In this document: positions 11,561 through 22,311 of the stretch, piece after piece | Position numbering within the stretch: the first letter of the stretch is position 1 | How the letters are laid out: every line of letters starts with the position of its first letter | Source of the DNA: Cannabis sativa | Lineage: Eukaryota > Streptophyta > Magnoliopsida > Rosales > Cannabaceae | Length of the DNA stretch: 64,000 bases | NCBI RefSeq assembly: GCF_029168945.1 | Contig: NC_083601.1 | Span: 35,143,660 to 35,207,659, forward strand | Direction: 5' to 3' | Position numbers and translations under genes: made by a program | The notes under the pieces: model-generated | What the model was told of the DNA's origin: nothing | Databases searched by the model: none | Seen by the model: the letters and a program-made list of their open reading frames with translations, nothing else

Positions 11561-12498
11561 TATTCATCCACTTTTTTTTGCAGGAAAAGAAAACAGAAAC
11601 TGGTAGTTTCTGATTCTGTGGAGGCTCCAAACTCCCAAAAAATTATACATTATGGGTTTCATTACTTATTAATAATTACTTTTCTTAATTTATAGCTTCT
11701 GCCAATCTGCTAACTTAATGTAACTATATTTATTATCATTACCAATTGTTTTTCTCTTTTTCTTCTTAAACACCAGTATAATTAGCTGTATTTGTTTTTT
11801 TATTTTTTTACTAAATAGTTGATATAAATCTTATATGTAATTGAAGGTTAAATAAGGAATTTAGAGTGTGAGCTATGTGATTAGGGATTTTTAGTAGTAG
11901 TAGTAGTAATAATAATAATAATATTGTGGAGGAAGCTAGGTAGGAAGGGAGGTGCATTGGGTATTGGGTCACACGTGCGCTGCTCCATAAAAAGCTCCTT
12001 TTCGAGGCAACAGCCAGTAACCCAAACCAAGCGTTAAAGTCTCCCTCATTGGCACCAGAGAAGTTAAGGAGTAGTGGAGAGAGTGAATGAGCCACACTCT
12101 CTGATCACAAACAAAGCTGGTAGGTACATACACAATTACACACACTCTCACATACACAGCTTTTAAAATATATATATATATACATACATAATTTAATTCT
12201 CTATTTTCCGAAAAAAAAAAGAAGTTTGTCTTATTGATTCTGTAATATGTATAATATGCTCATCACCTTGGAAACCCTAGATATATATATAGTACTACTT
12301 GTTTTCACTGTAAATTGTTCTGATCAATACAAAATCATTTTTCCCCATGCACACACCCTTTTAATCTTTCTTCCCATGATCTTCAGTATGTCGTTTTCTT
12401 TTTTTCTTTTTTTTGCTTCTTTGAATTCCAATGGAAGTTAATTATGGCTTTCTTTGCCCCCCAATATTATCTGCTGTTGATCAGAGTTTGCCCATACA
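11561..12498. other. Intergenic DNA with microsatellite and a non-coding, less AT-rich patch
   Basis: A TAG/TAA trinucleotide microsatellite runs from about 11890 to 11923. From about 11930 to 12130 the base composition is more balanced and includes a CACGTG G-box core (about 11973) and CTCTCTGATCACAAAC. No protein frame there is convincing. It could be a promoter/5' leader or a non-coding transcript; I did not find a known miRNA in it. AT dinucleotide runs occur near 12168-12183. Confidence 0.35.
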
Positions 12499-12776
12499 CA
12501 GGGCCGGCCCTAGGCATAGGCGGGCTAGGCCCGTGCCTAGGACCCACACTTTTCGGGGGCCCAAAATAAAAAAATAAAAAAAAATTATTAGGCTTTTATT
12601 TAAGTAAAATTTAAGTGTAATATAAACAACAAATATTTATAGTTTAGTTGGTTGAGGTGGAGGACATAATGTCCAAGGTCTGGGTTCAAATCCCATGACA
12701 CTCTTTTTTTGATATATTTTTGAGGGCCCCAAAATTTAATTCGTCTTGGGCCCATAAATTTTCAGGGCCGGCCCTG
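12499..12776. mobile_element. hAT-type MITE with tRNA-like interior
   Basis: Terminal inverted repeats CAGGGCCGGCCCT and AGGGCCGGCCCTG, flanked by an exact 8-bp duplication CCCATACA (12491-12498 and 12777-12784). The interior has a pol III A-box-like TAGTTTAGTTGG (12640-12651) and an exact B-box GGTTCAAATCC (12683-12693) at tRNA-like spacing, followed by TTTTTTT. A degraded relative in inverse orientation lies at about 48375-48485. Confidence 0.88.
12640..12710 (+). promoter_or_regulatory. Internal pol III A-box/B-box pair inside the hAT MITE
   Basis: The A-box-like element and the B-box are about 31 bp apart, followed by a CCCATGACAC arm and a T7 run near 12703-12709, a possible pol III terminator. 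No complete acceptor stem is visible, so it is tRNA-derived and not a tRNA gene. Confidence 0.5.
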
Positions 12777-12784
12777 CCCATACA

Positions 12785-13734
12785 TATTCTCTTTGAACAT
12801 TTACCAGACAACAAAAAAGTTGTCTACTATTATAGGTATGCTAGCTACGACTCTACAATAATATTGTTCACAACAGATTTTTTTGTTTTTTTAAGCTATA
12901 TATGAAATTAAGGAGTATATATATAGCTATACATATAGGACCCCCTATATATTAAGGATTCTTCTAACCCCAAAAAAAAACAATACATGATTTTTCCTTT
13001 TTTGAAAAAAAATAAATATGTTCTTTCTTTCTTTGCCTTTTCATCATATAACACTTTTCCATTTCTGCAACTTTTTTCTTCCGACTTCTTTTGCACATGC
13101 ATCTCTATTTATACTAATATTAATGTGTTTTTGAAGAAACAATGTAATGGAAAAGGCCAAGTTACTTTGTTGCTTGCATTCATTGATTTAAGGTTTAGCT
13201 ATAGCCTCATAATTATATGATGAACTTAGACAAAATTGGACAACTTTGTGTGGTGATTATTAACTAAGTGGACCATATATATTTAGATACACACAGAAAT
13301 ATATATATATATATATATATATTATGTATATTGTGGTTTGTGGGACTCCTGTGGAGCTTCGATGGTTTTCATAATCCTTTACAGTTCACCATGATGAGCA
13401 TAAGTACCACTTATTCCTTCAAGTACACATTCTAATGACTATATATAATTGCATAAAATACTAAGATTCTGTTTGCCCTTCTTTTTTTCTTTCACTTTTT
13501 GCTATATATATAAATATATATATATTTATCTATTATTACGTTGAGATTCTCTATTTTATTGGCAAACACTTTTAGGTGAAAGTTAATTAAATTAGCACTT
13601 CGATTTTTATAGCATTCGAATTGATCCTCAAACAAAAGTTCCTTTACTGACCAGCTCACCATTAATTAATAATGAATAAAGGCATATTTTACTTTGAAAT
13701 ATTTATATATATACAAAATAAGTTGGGTACTACT
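12785..13734. other. Intergenic AT-rich DNA
   Basis: No gene recognised. It contains an (AT)n microsatellite at about 13301-13322 and several T-rich runs. Short frames here are low-complexity. Confidence 0.5.
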
Positions 13735-14504
13735 TAGAGATGGAAATTTATACTGCACAGATGGGTAATCGTGGGGACCCGACTCTAATGGGGTGGGAAT
13801 TCTTCGTCTAGGTGTTTAATGGGGCGGTGGTGGGAGACAATTTCAATACCCGAAGCGGGGATGGAACGGGGATAATACTATCCGTACCATATCCGATTCC
13901 GATATTAATATATATAATTTCCTTTTTATTCTTAACATATATATATAATATATATGGTTTATAATCAAAATTATTTTGATTATTATCTAATCAAAATTAT
14001 ATATCATATGCTTAAATTATAAAGATCTAATGACGATAGTAAACTGATAATTACTGTGGATTATATGTGTAAAAATATTTTTTTCTCGATTCTTAATTTC
14101 ATTTTTGTTTACTTTTTAATTTGTTGAGAGGCTTGAAAGGTATGAGACTATGATCCTATACTTGGGTTATGATTTTTTTGTTTTTTTTTTCAAACTTTGA
14201 GACATATAATTTAGTTTTTATTTTTTACTAAGTTATGCTTTTTTAAGTAGGTTTATCTTTTATTTTCTATGAATTATGAATGCATAATAAATATTTGTGA
14301 AAATATTAGTTTAATTTATTTTTTTAATTATTTTAAATTAATTTTTTTATTATTTTAGCTTAATGGATACCCGATGGGTTCTCCATAACCAATCCCCTAC
14401 CCCGGATCCGTTGGTTATTAGACGGGGATGAAACGGGGATGAGGATATAAATAGGTAGTGCGAATTGCATTCCCCGTACATTAACCGTCTAATTTCCATC
14501 TCTA
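13735..14504. mobile_element. Non-autonomous hAT-type element
   Basis: The ends TAGAGATGGAAATT and AATTTCCATCTCTA form inverted repeats. The flanks GTACTACT (13727-13734) and ATACTACT (14505-14512) are an 8-bp duplication with one mismatch. The subterminal parts are GC-richer, with GGGGATGAAACGGGGATGAGG-like phrases at both ends in opposite sense. No transposase frame was found. Confidence 0.8.
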
Positions 14505-14512
14505 ATACTACT

Positions 14513-15559
14513 TTTTAACTTATTTTTTTAATTCATTCTAGTCTGAAAGCTGAATTGATTCCTTTCAAATTTTAACGTACAGCTAACATATCATCTTAAT
14601 TTGTAGTACTATATATATAGTTTTATTAATTAATTCATGGGGAATATATATAGTATAAAGTATGATCATTAATTTGGCTATATATATGCTAATTACTATT
14701 TACTACTACTACATATATTAGTATAAATAATGTTAATGCAAACATCTCTCTTCCCAATTTGGTTGCATATATGGTTGAGTTTATTGGAGGCTTGTAAGTA
14801 AACTTAAGTTATAAACTAACATTTCTTGATTAGTAAACCTAATTTTATCCCGTTTACTGAAACGGTTACTTGAAATAAAAAGTGGATTATTATATATAAT
14901 ATATTTTAATTAAAATTGATCTATCCATCTATTTCCTTAGAAGATAATTAAATCTGAAATTTGACATGTTATTGATAGAAATATACTAGAAATATTATAA
15001 TGGAAGAATAAAAGTAAGATGAATAAAATAATCAAACTAATTACAACTTTATCCAATAAAATTACAAGGACTATATATTAAATAAAATTTACAATCCAAA
15101 TCATAAAATACAAATAAAAAGGATAGAAGAAATGAGAATATAAAAGCGCTTATATATATCTAAAATATAATGTGTATATATATATAGAGAAAGTGATATA
15201 TATATATAAAATATTATATATATATAGTTGAGATATATAATATATATATGTAATACTATATATATAAGAGTGATGAAATATATATAAGAGAGTACATAAA
15301 TAGATAAGTATATAATAAAATACATTTTACCATCTTTAGTTAAAATTTCATTTAACTTACATAAATTATTATACATTAAATTTACCAAATTTAAATTTCT
15401 AACAACACTTGAAAAAGATATTTTAATATTTTTTACTTTTACACAAATTTCATATTTATTATAATATTTTATATCACAATCAATCATGCCACATTATTTA
15501 ATTCTTTTATAGTAGAAAAATTAATGTGAGCTAATTATCTAAGATCGATGCCACTAAAA
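14513..15559. other. AT-rich intergenic DNA with TATATA tracts
   Basis: Dense TA-dinucleotide tracts (notably 15150-15300) and no similarity to a protein. The long minus-strand frame near 15101-15487 is Tyr/Ile-rich low-complexity translation of these tracts. Confidence 0.55.
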
Positions 15560-15569
15560 TAGAGAATCA

Positions 15570-17000
15570 TATTCAATCATACATTAAAAGTTACATTATT
15601 GATGCACAATTTTACCATTCCCCCACAAGAGTACCCCTTGCCCAAAAATACATCAGACTTAGTACGTATGAGCTTACCAGACTCATAAACGGCCTTGATA
15701 TCGGGTTTTTCAAATAAGTTACCACTAATCAAGTTTCTAATCATGTTGGGCACATAAAACACATTCATCAATGTGTCTTTCTTACTGGAGGTAAAATTAC
15801 ATCAATGTTTCCCATAGTACCTTTGATTTGATTTCATTACCCATTTAGATCTCATGGCTACGTACCCTTTATCTCTTTAAAGGTTTTAAACAATGATTTA
15901 TCATGTGTGACATAGACGGTGACACATGTATCATACCACCATCCCTTTACTTTCTCTTGCATGGAATTCACCTCACTAAGAGTAGTAATGATATCATCTT
16001 CGATAGCATTACCTCCTTTAAAGTCTTTTCTATGCAATTACAATCCTTAGCATAGTGTCTAATTTTATCACACCCAAAACATGGATATTTTTCACTTTGA
16101 ATTGGTTAGAATTAGACTTTGGACCCACATTAATTGTTACTCTTTTTGGTTTTACCCTTGTTCTTATATATTAGGAACTTTGGAAGTTGTATTTTCTTTG
16201 GAAGTCTCTCCATTAGACCCGTCCACAAGCTTATCCATACATATTGATTCCTCCTTGATTTGGATATGTTTTTAGATTTTTCTTCCAAAGAGTAGTCCTT
16301 ATTTTTATGAAGGATTCTGAGTAAATTACATAATATACCCACTTTATTTTACTTGTTTTAATTTTTACCTCTATTTCTATATTCTTTAAGCTATACTCAT
16401 TTTTATAGATGATGTCCCCATTACACCATTTAAGTTAATGTAAATTATATGCTATACTTAAGTAGAGTAGGGGTATATTGGGCAACCCACTCATAAAAGT
16501 GGGTATATTTTAATAAAATAAAATATGAAGGTATTTTTGATTAATAGATATAAAAAAGAGATATTTTCTAATTTATCTCAAGGATTCTCTTCCTATAATT
16601 ATTCCAAGAGTGTGGCAATTTTACCACTATTACAACAACTTGGAATGTCTGAGAGAGTTTAATTTTGAGCACTTTCAATTTATCAATAATTACTTGCAAC
16701 TCATGAATTTGAAGTAAAAGATAGGTTTACCATCAAAAAATTTTAAATCAAAGTATTGAAAAATTAAAAATATCTTGGTACGACCTTCCTCTATTCGTTC
16801 TTGAATTTCTTTTCAAGGTGATTCTAAATTTCTTTGACATCTTTGGTGTCGTTATATAAGTCATAAAGCTTATTTCAGAGCGAGTTAAGGATGTGCCCTC
16901 TACATAGAAGATTGTTATTTACCCTTTTCTTTCTTTGTGCCTTGACCTCATTGGTATTTTTGTCGGTAGGCACAATTACTTTGAATTGAAATCAGTCTAA
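15570..17000 (-). mobile_element. Decayed Copia retrotransposon fragment (gag, zinc knuckle, protease)
   Basis: Reading the minus strand from high to low coordinates, pieces of a Copia polyprotein appear in order. A gag segment lies around 16995-16600 (GHILNSLWDKLYDLY, EIWNHLEKKF). More gag follows (HNKDYSLEEK, about 16315-16270). A CCHC zinc knuckle with C-F-G-C and H-Y-A-K-D-C lies at about 16085-16035. The protease region WWYDTCVTVYV lies at about 15945-15910, where the usual D-T/S-G active site reads D-T-C. The segment before the integrase, with NMIRNLISG and GKGYSCGGMVK, lies at 15771-15577. Stops and shifts break the frame, and no integrase, RT or LTR was found next to it. The gag region is split by a MITE at 16319-16579. 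Confidence 0.75.
16319..16579. mobile_element. Mutator-like MITE inside the Copia fragment
   Basis: A perfect 9-bp duplication AAGGATTCT flanks it at 16310-16318 and 16580-16588. The ends GAGTAAATTACATAATATAC and GATATTTTCTAATTTATCTC are imperfect inverted repeats (GAG-TAAATTA). Removing the insert rejoins the Copia gag sequence on both sides. Confidence 0.8.
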
Positions 17001-17279
17001 AGACTTTTGTGTGTGGCAATGGAAGAATTACAATTCTCATTTAGGGCAGCAATAACATAATACAAATAAAGAAAGGGTAGAAAGGTGTTACAACTCAAAA
17101 ACTCAAAATTACAATTAAATGTAAAACAATATAAAAGTGTTCCCATGCTAATAGAAAAAACTATAAATAATGAACAAATTAAAACTTCCATATTTACCGA
17201 ACATATAAGAAAAGTACATATATTTGTAAATTTCTCAAATCAAAATGAAGATAGAAATTTTACAAAAACAAACAAATGT

Positions 17280-17503
17280 GAGATTACTAAATTAATTTTA
17301 CACAAAAAATTACAATTTGTTGTCACTAAATGTGTTTTTAGTTACAATACTTGTTGTGATTAAAACTAAATTAGTGACAACTTATATTTAAATACTATGT
17401 TTTAGTTACAAGTAATTTTTTGTTGTGACTAAAAGTCACATTTAGTCAGAAATTTGTGTTGTGATTAAAAGATTATCACTAAAAGTAATTTTTTTATAGT
17501 GAA
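17280..17503. mobile_element. CACTA-like repeat, right end only
   Basis: The stretch ends ATTTTTTTATAGTG (reverse complement CACTATAAAAAAAT), a CACTA-type terminus, preceded by repeated GTTGTGATTAAAA, GTTGTGACTAAAA and AGTGACAAC phrases of subterminal type. A matching left terminus was not found, so the element is truncated or older. Flanking DNA at 17001-17279 and 17504-17790 shows nothing recognisable. Confidence 0.4.
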
Positions 17504-17795
17504 TAAATCAATTTTCATTCTTTTCTAACGAGCATACTACTGAAATTAAAAAATATATATGTACTTATAATTTATTTTATTTTTTTGTATAATCGTATAT
17601 ATTATTACTATCTAAGACTAATTATAAATTTTTTTAAAAAAATAAATAACTTACAATGTTTAAAATAAAATTTAAATATTTTGTAACATGACACTTTATT
17701 AGAAGTCTACAGAAATTTTTTATAGTAATAATAAATGTTGATGAATATCGTTTTAAGATCTAATTAGGTGATGTATAACTGCTAAGAGCATTACG

Positions 17796-20650
17796 AATTT
17801 TTTTTTTTAAGTGAAAGTACTTGTTATTATAAATTAAACAGAGAGTTCATCTACAATAACATAGTAAATAGGTTGAGGGATATCCTCAAACCAAAAACAA
17901 GTCTCATCCACCCCTAATGCAAACTTTGCCAAACCATGAGCCGCCTGATTGGCAGTGCGTTTGACATGTGATACAGTTACATTTGGGAAAAAGGATAAAA
18001 GACAAGAGATGTCTACAAGTATATCATTAAAAGCAGACTTTGAATTGAAGGGAGCTTGCAAAGCTGTAGCCACCATAAGAGCATCAGTTTCAACGTTGGA
18101 CAATGGTAGTTGCTGTTGTATGGCCCAGTTGAGACTATGGAAAATGGCTAAAGCTTCCATTTCATATGACTTGAAATTTCCCACTAATCGCTTGGAAAGT
18201 GCAACCACAACCGAACCAGTAGAAGTTCGAATGACAGCCCCCACACCCGTGAAGTTATTTGAGCAGTCGACAGCTGCGTCAACATTGAGTTTGAAGGCAC
18301 CAGCAAGAGGAGGCAGCCACGGTGGAGCAGCAGGTGGAGGCGGAGAGGACATATTTTGATGCCGAGGCTGCTGGTTTGAAGCTTCAGAAGTTGCAGCCGT
18401 GTGATATTTAGTCTGGGCAGATTTGAAGTTGGTCAAATATGTAATGGCGAAGCTAGCTGTGACCTGTGCTGGTTTGGCTTTGTGATTATGAACCACTTGA
18501 TTCCGCTCAGTCCAAATAGCCCAAAGAGTGCACATAATCTGTTCCATTTCATGTTTAGAGTAAATTGTAGAAAGATGACATACGTAATCACCTTTGGACA
18601 TTGCAGAAGAGAGACGCCAATCAAATGACATTCCAGAGTGCCGCCAAACTGCACGAGCATACCTACAACCGAAAAGAGCATGTCCAACCGATTCCCTCAC
18701 TTGTTTGCAAACCGAGCAGGTTGCATCCGTAATGACCTTTCTTTTAACCAAAGATGTGGCAACTGGGAGTGCATCATGTATCACTTTCCACACAAAAATC
18801 TTAACTTTTGGAGGGAGTTGCATAGACCAGAAAAAATTCCACCAAGATGAAGCATTTGTTGAAGTGGAACTTTGGTCTTTATCTTCAAAGGCAGCTGCTA
18901 GGTGATACCCTGTACTCACGGTGTAGTTGCCTGAAAGGTGGTGGTGCCATATTAGGAGATCCCTGCTCGAGAAGAAGCTAAGGGGAATAGTCAATATTCT
19001 ATCCACATCAAGAGTAGAAAAAAACTGCTGCAAAACAGGGACATTCCATTGCCTCTCATCAGTTATTAGATTGGCAACAACACCATTAGATGGTCCGGAG
19101 TAGTGAATAGGAAGGAAAGAGTTATGTCCTGGTATCCATGGATCAAAGCCAGAGCGTATTGTTCGACCATCACCAATCTTCCAACGAAGTCCCTTCAAAA
19201 GAAGCTCTCGACCCCAATAGATCCCTTGCCAAGTGTACGAAGGCAAGTGACCCAAAGTTGCATCAAGGAAACCATTTTGAGAGAAATATCTACTTTTGAG
19301 AAGCCTACCAAGAAGAGAGTCAGGTTGTTCAAGGAGTCGCCAAGCTTGTTTGGCCAATAAAGCTTGGTTGAAGTGAACAAAAGACCGAAAACCCATGCCA
19401 CCATCCGATTTGGACTTACATAGAAGATTCCAAGAACGCCAATGTATCTTTGAACCATTTGCATTTGAATCCCACCAGAAATTGGCCATCATGGACTCAA
19501 CTTGATTGCAAAAATAAATAGGAAGGCGGAAGCAGCTCATAGCATATGTCGGAATTGACTGAACTACTGCTTTGAGAAGAACTTCACGACCACCAGCTGA
19601 AAAAAATTTCTCATTCCATGAATTCATAAGTTTCCAAATCTTCTCCTTGATATTACTGAATAATTCCTTCTTATCCCGCCCAGAGTAGGATGGCAACCCA
19701 AGATATTTTTCATGACATTCGCAAATAGGCATGGAGAGTTGACAATGAAAGAACACCTGAGCAGCTAAGGTTGTGTTGGGAGAAAAGGACATCACAGATT
19801 TATCCAAATTTAAGGATTGGCCCGAGGCTTTATGATAGAGATCCAACACTCTTTTAATGGCTAAACAAGAACCTTCATCAGCTTGGTAAAACAACAAACT
19901 GTCATCCGCAAAGAATAAATGAGAGACTGGCGGAGCATTCCTTGTTAACTTGAACCCTTTCAAATGACCGGTAAGTTGTTCATCATGAAGTAATCTTGAA
20001 AGCCCCTCAGAACAAACCAAAAATAAATATGGCGATAGCGGGCAACCTTGTCTGAGCCCCCGAGTAGGAGCTAGAGTCCCAGTGACTTCTCCATTGATTA
20101 AAAAAGAGAAAGTATTTGTTGTAAGGCAACCCATGATTAAGGATATCCATCGCTCAGCAAAACCCATTTTTCTCATAACAGCTTCAATAAAACACCACTC
20201 CACCCGATCGAACGCCTTGCTCATATCAAGTTTAAAGGTGGCAATACCATTTCGACCAGCCGTTTTATTTTTGATGGCATGTACCAGCTCAAAGGCCACA
20301 AGGATATTATCAGTGATAAGGCGATTCGGCAAGAAAGCGCTCTGTTCTTCTGAAATCACTAAAGGAAGGACCGGTTTGAATCTTGAAACAAGAACTTTAG
20401 TGACAAGCTTGAAGATGACGTTGCATAAACTGATTGGCCTGAAATCCTTCACGCGTTGAGGCTTCTTGACTTTAGGAATCAGAGTGATGATCGTTCTATT
20501 CAAGGCTGTGGAATCGGCACCATCATTAAGAATACTCAAGACAGCTTTCGTGACAAGATCACCAACAACGGACCAGTTTTTTTGGTAAAACATGGCTGAC
20601 ATGCCATTAATTCCTGGGCTTTTGTCCGGCCCCATAGCTTGGCTGGTTTG
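17796..20650 (-). mobile_element. 5'-truncated LINE (L1-type non-LTR retrotransposon)
   Basis: A T-run at 17798-17808 is the poly(A) tail of a minus-strand element whose ORF2 ends at 17834. The frame begins within the RT domain at about 20650; upstream of that no LINE protein similarity continues, so the endonuclease is missing. AAATTC occurs next to the tail and at the 5' break, but it is too short to call a target duplication. Confidence 0.85.
17834..20635 (-). CDS. LINE ORF2 remnant: reverse transcriptase, zf-RVT, RNase H
   Basis: An uninterrupted 933-codon frame, read from the first Met although the true start of the element's ORF2 has been lost. Residues about 1-10 match the GPDKSPG motif that opens the RT domain. 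LDMSKAFD (about 136-143), LRQGCPLSP (about 194-202) and the catalytic FADD (242-245) mark an RT with its active-site aspartates. A zf-RVT region (PPKVKIFVWK, then a C-x2-C and H-x4-C arrangement) follows around 600-700. A C-terminal RNase H domain with NVDAA, EMEAL and ETDAL follows from about 785. Intact plant L1-type ORF2 proteins also carry an N-terminal APE endonuclease, which is absent here. The lack of stops suggests a fairly recent insertion. It cannot transpose by itself. Confidence 0.88.
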   Translation of the reverse strand: MGPDKSPGINGMSAMFYQKNWSVVGDLVTKAVLSILNDGADSTALNRTIITLIPKVKKPQRVKDFRPISLCNVIFKLVTKVLVSRFKPVLPLVISEEQSAFLPNRLITDNILVAFELVHAIKNKTAGRNGIATFKLDMSKAFDRVEWCFIEAVMRKMGFAERWISLIMGCLTTNTFSFLINGEVTGTLAPTRGLRQGCPLSPYLFLVCSEGLSRLLHDEQLTGHLKGFKLTRNAPPVSHLFFADDSLLFYQADEGSCLAIKRVLDLYHKASGQSLNLDKSVMSFSPNTTLAAQVFFHCQLSMPICECHEKYLGLPSYSGRDKKELFSNIKEKIWKLMNSWNEKFFSAGGREVLLKAVVQSIPTYAMSCFRLPIYFCNQVESMMANFWWDSNANGSKIHWRSWNLLCKSKSDGGMGFRSFVHFNQALLAKQAWRLLEQPDSLLGRLLKSRYFSQNGFLDATLGHLPSYTWQGIYWGRELLLKGLRWKIGDGRTIRSGFDPWIPGHNSFLPIHYSGPSNGVVANLITDERQWNVPVLQQFFSTLDVDRILTIPLSFFSSRDLLIWHHHLSGNYTVSTGYHLAAAFEDKDQSSTSTNASSWWNFFWSMQLPPKVKIFVWKVIHDALPVATSLVKRKVITDATCSVCKQVRESVGHALFGCRYARAVWRHSGMSFDWRLSSAMSKGDYVCHLSTIYSKHEMEQIMCTLWAIWTERNQVVHNHKAKPAQVTASFAITYLTNFKSAQTKYHTAATSEASNQQPRHQNMSSPPPPAAPPWLPPLAGAFKLNVDAAVDCSNNFTGVGAVIRTSTGSVVVALSKRLVGNFKSYEMEALAIFHSLNWAIQQQLPLSNVETDALMVATALQAPFNSKSAFNDILVDISCLLSFFPNVTVSHVKRTANQAAHGLAKFALGVDETCFWFEDIPQPIYYVIVDELSV

Positions 20651-20659
20651 AATTTCTAC

Positions 20660-21163
20660 CTACCTTTTCATTTTAATGATAAAAATCAAAATCACTAGAG
20701 GACAAATTTGGTTTTGGGCCTGGCCACTAGGCCTAGTACCCATTTATAAAGGGGCCGGGCTAGACGGTAGACTTGACAACTTGTCCCAGTTGGCTTATGC
20801 TCGAATTTTATACAATGAGGAATTTGTAGACTTGACAGTGTACACTTGTCTTTTGTTCTTGTCTCTTTCAAATTTGAAAAAGTTGAAAAGATCAACTAAA
20901 GTTTAACAGCATCACGTAATTTATATATGTTTCATGACTATTTTCAATGAAATTAATATTTATTGGTAAAAGAAGGAATAGCTTATCAATAACTAAAATT
21001 AACAACATTGATATATAGAAATTTGTAGCACGACATCAATGAAAATTAGAGATTATCACTGAGAAAAAGAATAGAGAATCCTATAATATTGGCATGTGTT
21101 ATTATTTCTTTAAACATCAATAGTAAATTTGGTATCAAGAGGGTGGTGTGTAAACTCCTAGAA
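20660..21163. other. Intergenic DNA
   Basis: A moderately GC patch at 20715-20800 (GGCCTGGCCACTAGGCC, GGGGCCGGGC) may be an old repeat; otherwise AT-rich with no supported feature. Confidence 0.4.
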
Positions 21164-21476
21164 GCATGTTTGATATTGTTTTCTATTTTTTGTTTTAAAA
21201 ATTGTTTTTAGAAATGAGAACAAAAAATAATTTTTAAAGTTTTTAAAACACAAGTCACGTTTGGTTAGTGATTTTTAAAAACAATATTGACCAAAAGTGA
21301 ATTGGTTTTTAAAACAGAAAACAACATTTTGTTGTTTTCAAAATTCTTATTTTTGTAACTTTGTTTTCTGAAAACTGTTTCTAAAAAATAAGGTCAAACA
21401 AGCCAAATTGTTTTTAAAAATAATTTTCTGTTTTTAAAAACAAAAAACAGTTTTTTAATTATGATGCCAAATATGC
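21164..21476. mobile_element. Possible MITE with imperfect inverted ends
   Basis: The left end GCATGTTTGATATTG and the reverse complement of the right end, GCATATTTGGCATCA, are similar. The interior is a set of TTTTTAAAAACA and TGTTTTTAAAA inverted phrases that would fold into a long hairpin. No clear target duplication was found. Confidence 0.45.
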
Positions 21477-22311
21477 ACTATATGTCTCACTATGTGACAT
21501 TTTGAGATAATACCTTTACCTTGTATAGCAATGTTCTTCATAGAACTTGATGTTGTTCTATTCTAATCTAATGACCAAAGTTGGCAAAAATAAAAAAAGG
21601 AATTTACGAACCTCTTTAAATCAAGTTAGTTTACCTAGTGGCTAGTGCTCATTTCATAAACAAACCATGTATCACTAATCATATGATAGATTGTACATTA
21701 ATCGTAAAAATGCTTAATATAAATGAGTAATTGTCCATATACTAAGTTTTGATTCCTACGTAAAGGAGTTGTTGTCTTATTATGTTTTAATTTCAACAAG
21801 GAAATATATCATTTTTATAACAAAGACTCTTAAATAAAATAGTCTTATCCCTTTAAGCTGAATTATCAATAATTATATGCTTAAGTACATACAAAATATT
21901 ATAATTTAAATTTAAATTTTTGTTCTAAGAAAGTAGGGAGATCTTGGTGACCCAGAGGACCATACCATAACATGCACTATCTTTTCATATAAGAAATGAT
22001 TAATCCAAGGAACAAAGTGGTAAAAAAGTGACTTTTTTTATTTATATGTCTGCCATTAGGCTCTAAATGCAGGTTTGACATACTAGAACTCATTTCATGA
22101 TGAAATAAGAAAAGACATATTATTTATGTAGTACAAAAATATTGTGATACATATCTGCATTCTTTACCTCCTAAATTTGTTTAGGAAATACTCTTATCCT
22201 AAACCCCAAAATCCTCTCATAAACCAAACTAATTCCTAATAAATGACATGGCTCAGTAAAATTTACAAAGGAACAAAACACAAACAATTAAACAAACAGA
22301 GTGAGATGGGT
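21477..22311. other. Intergenic DNA downstream of the calmodulin-like gene
   Basis: AT-rich, no coding frame and no recognised repeat. Confidence 0.5.

Noticed and set aside
11930..12130. A known plant miRNA precursor
   Set aside because: I compared from memory with several common plant miRNAs and saw no match, nor an obvious long hairpin.
12640..12710. A tRNA gene
   Set aside because: A- and B-box-like elements exist, but there is no complete cloverleaf with a pairing acceptor stem; it is tRNA-derived sequence inside a MITE.
15101..15487. A 128-codon membrane protein on the minus strand
   Set aside because: Tyr/Ile-rich translation of TATA tracts with no domain and no support from splice or context.
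17796..20660. A target duplication for the first LINE (AAATTC)
   Set aside because: Only six bases match beside an A-run, which could occur by chance.
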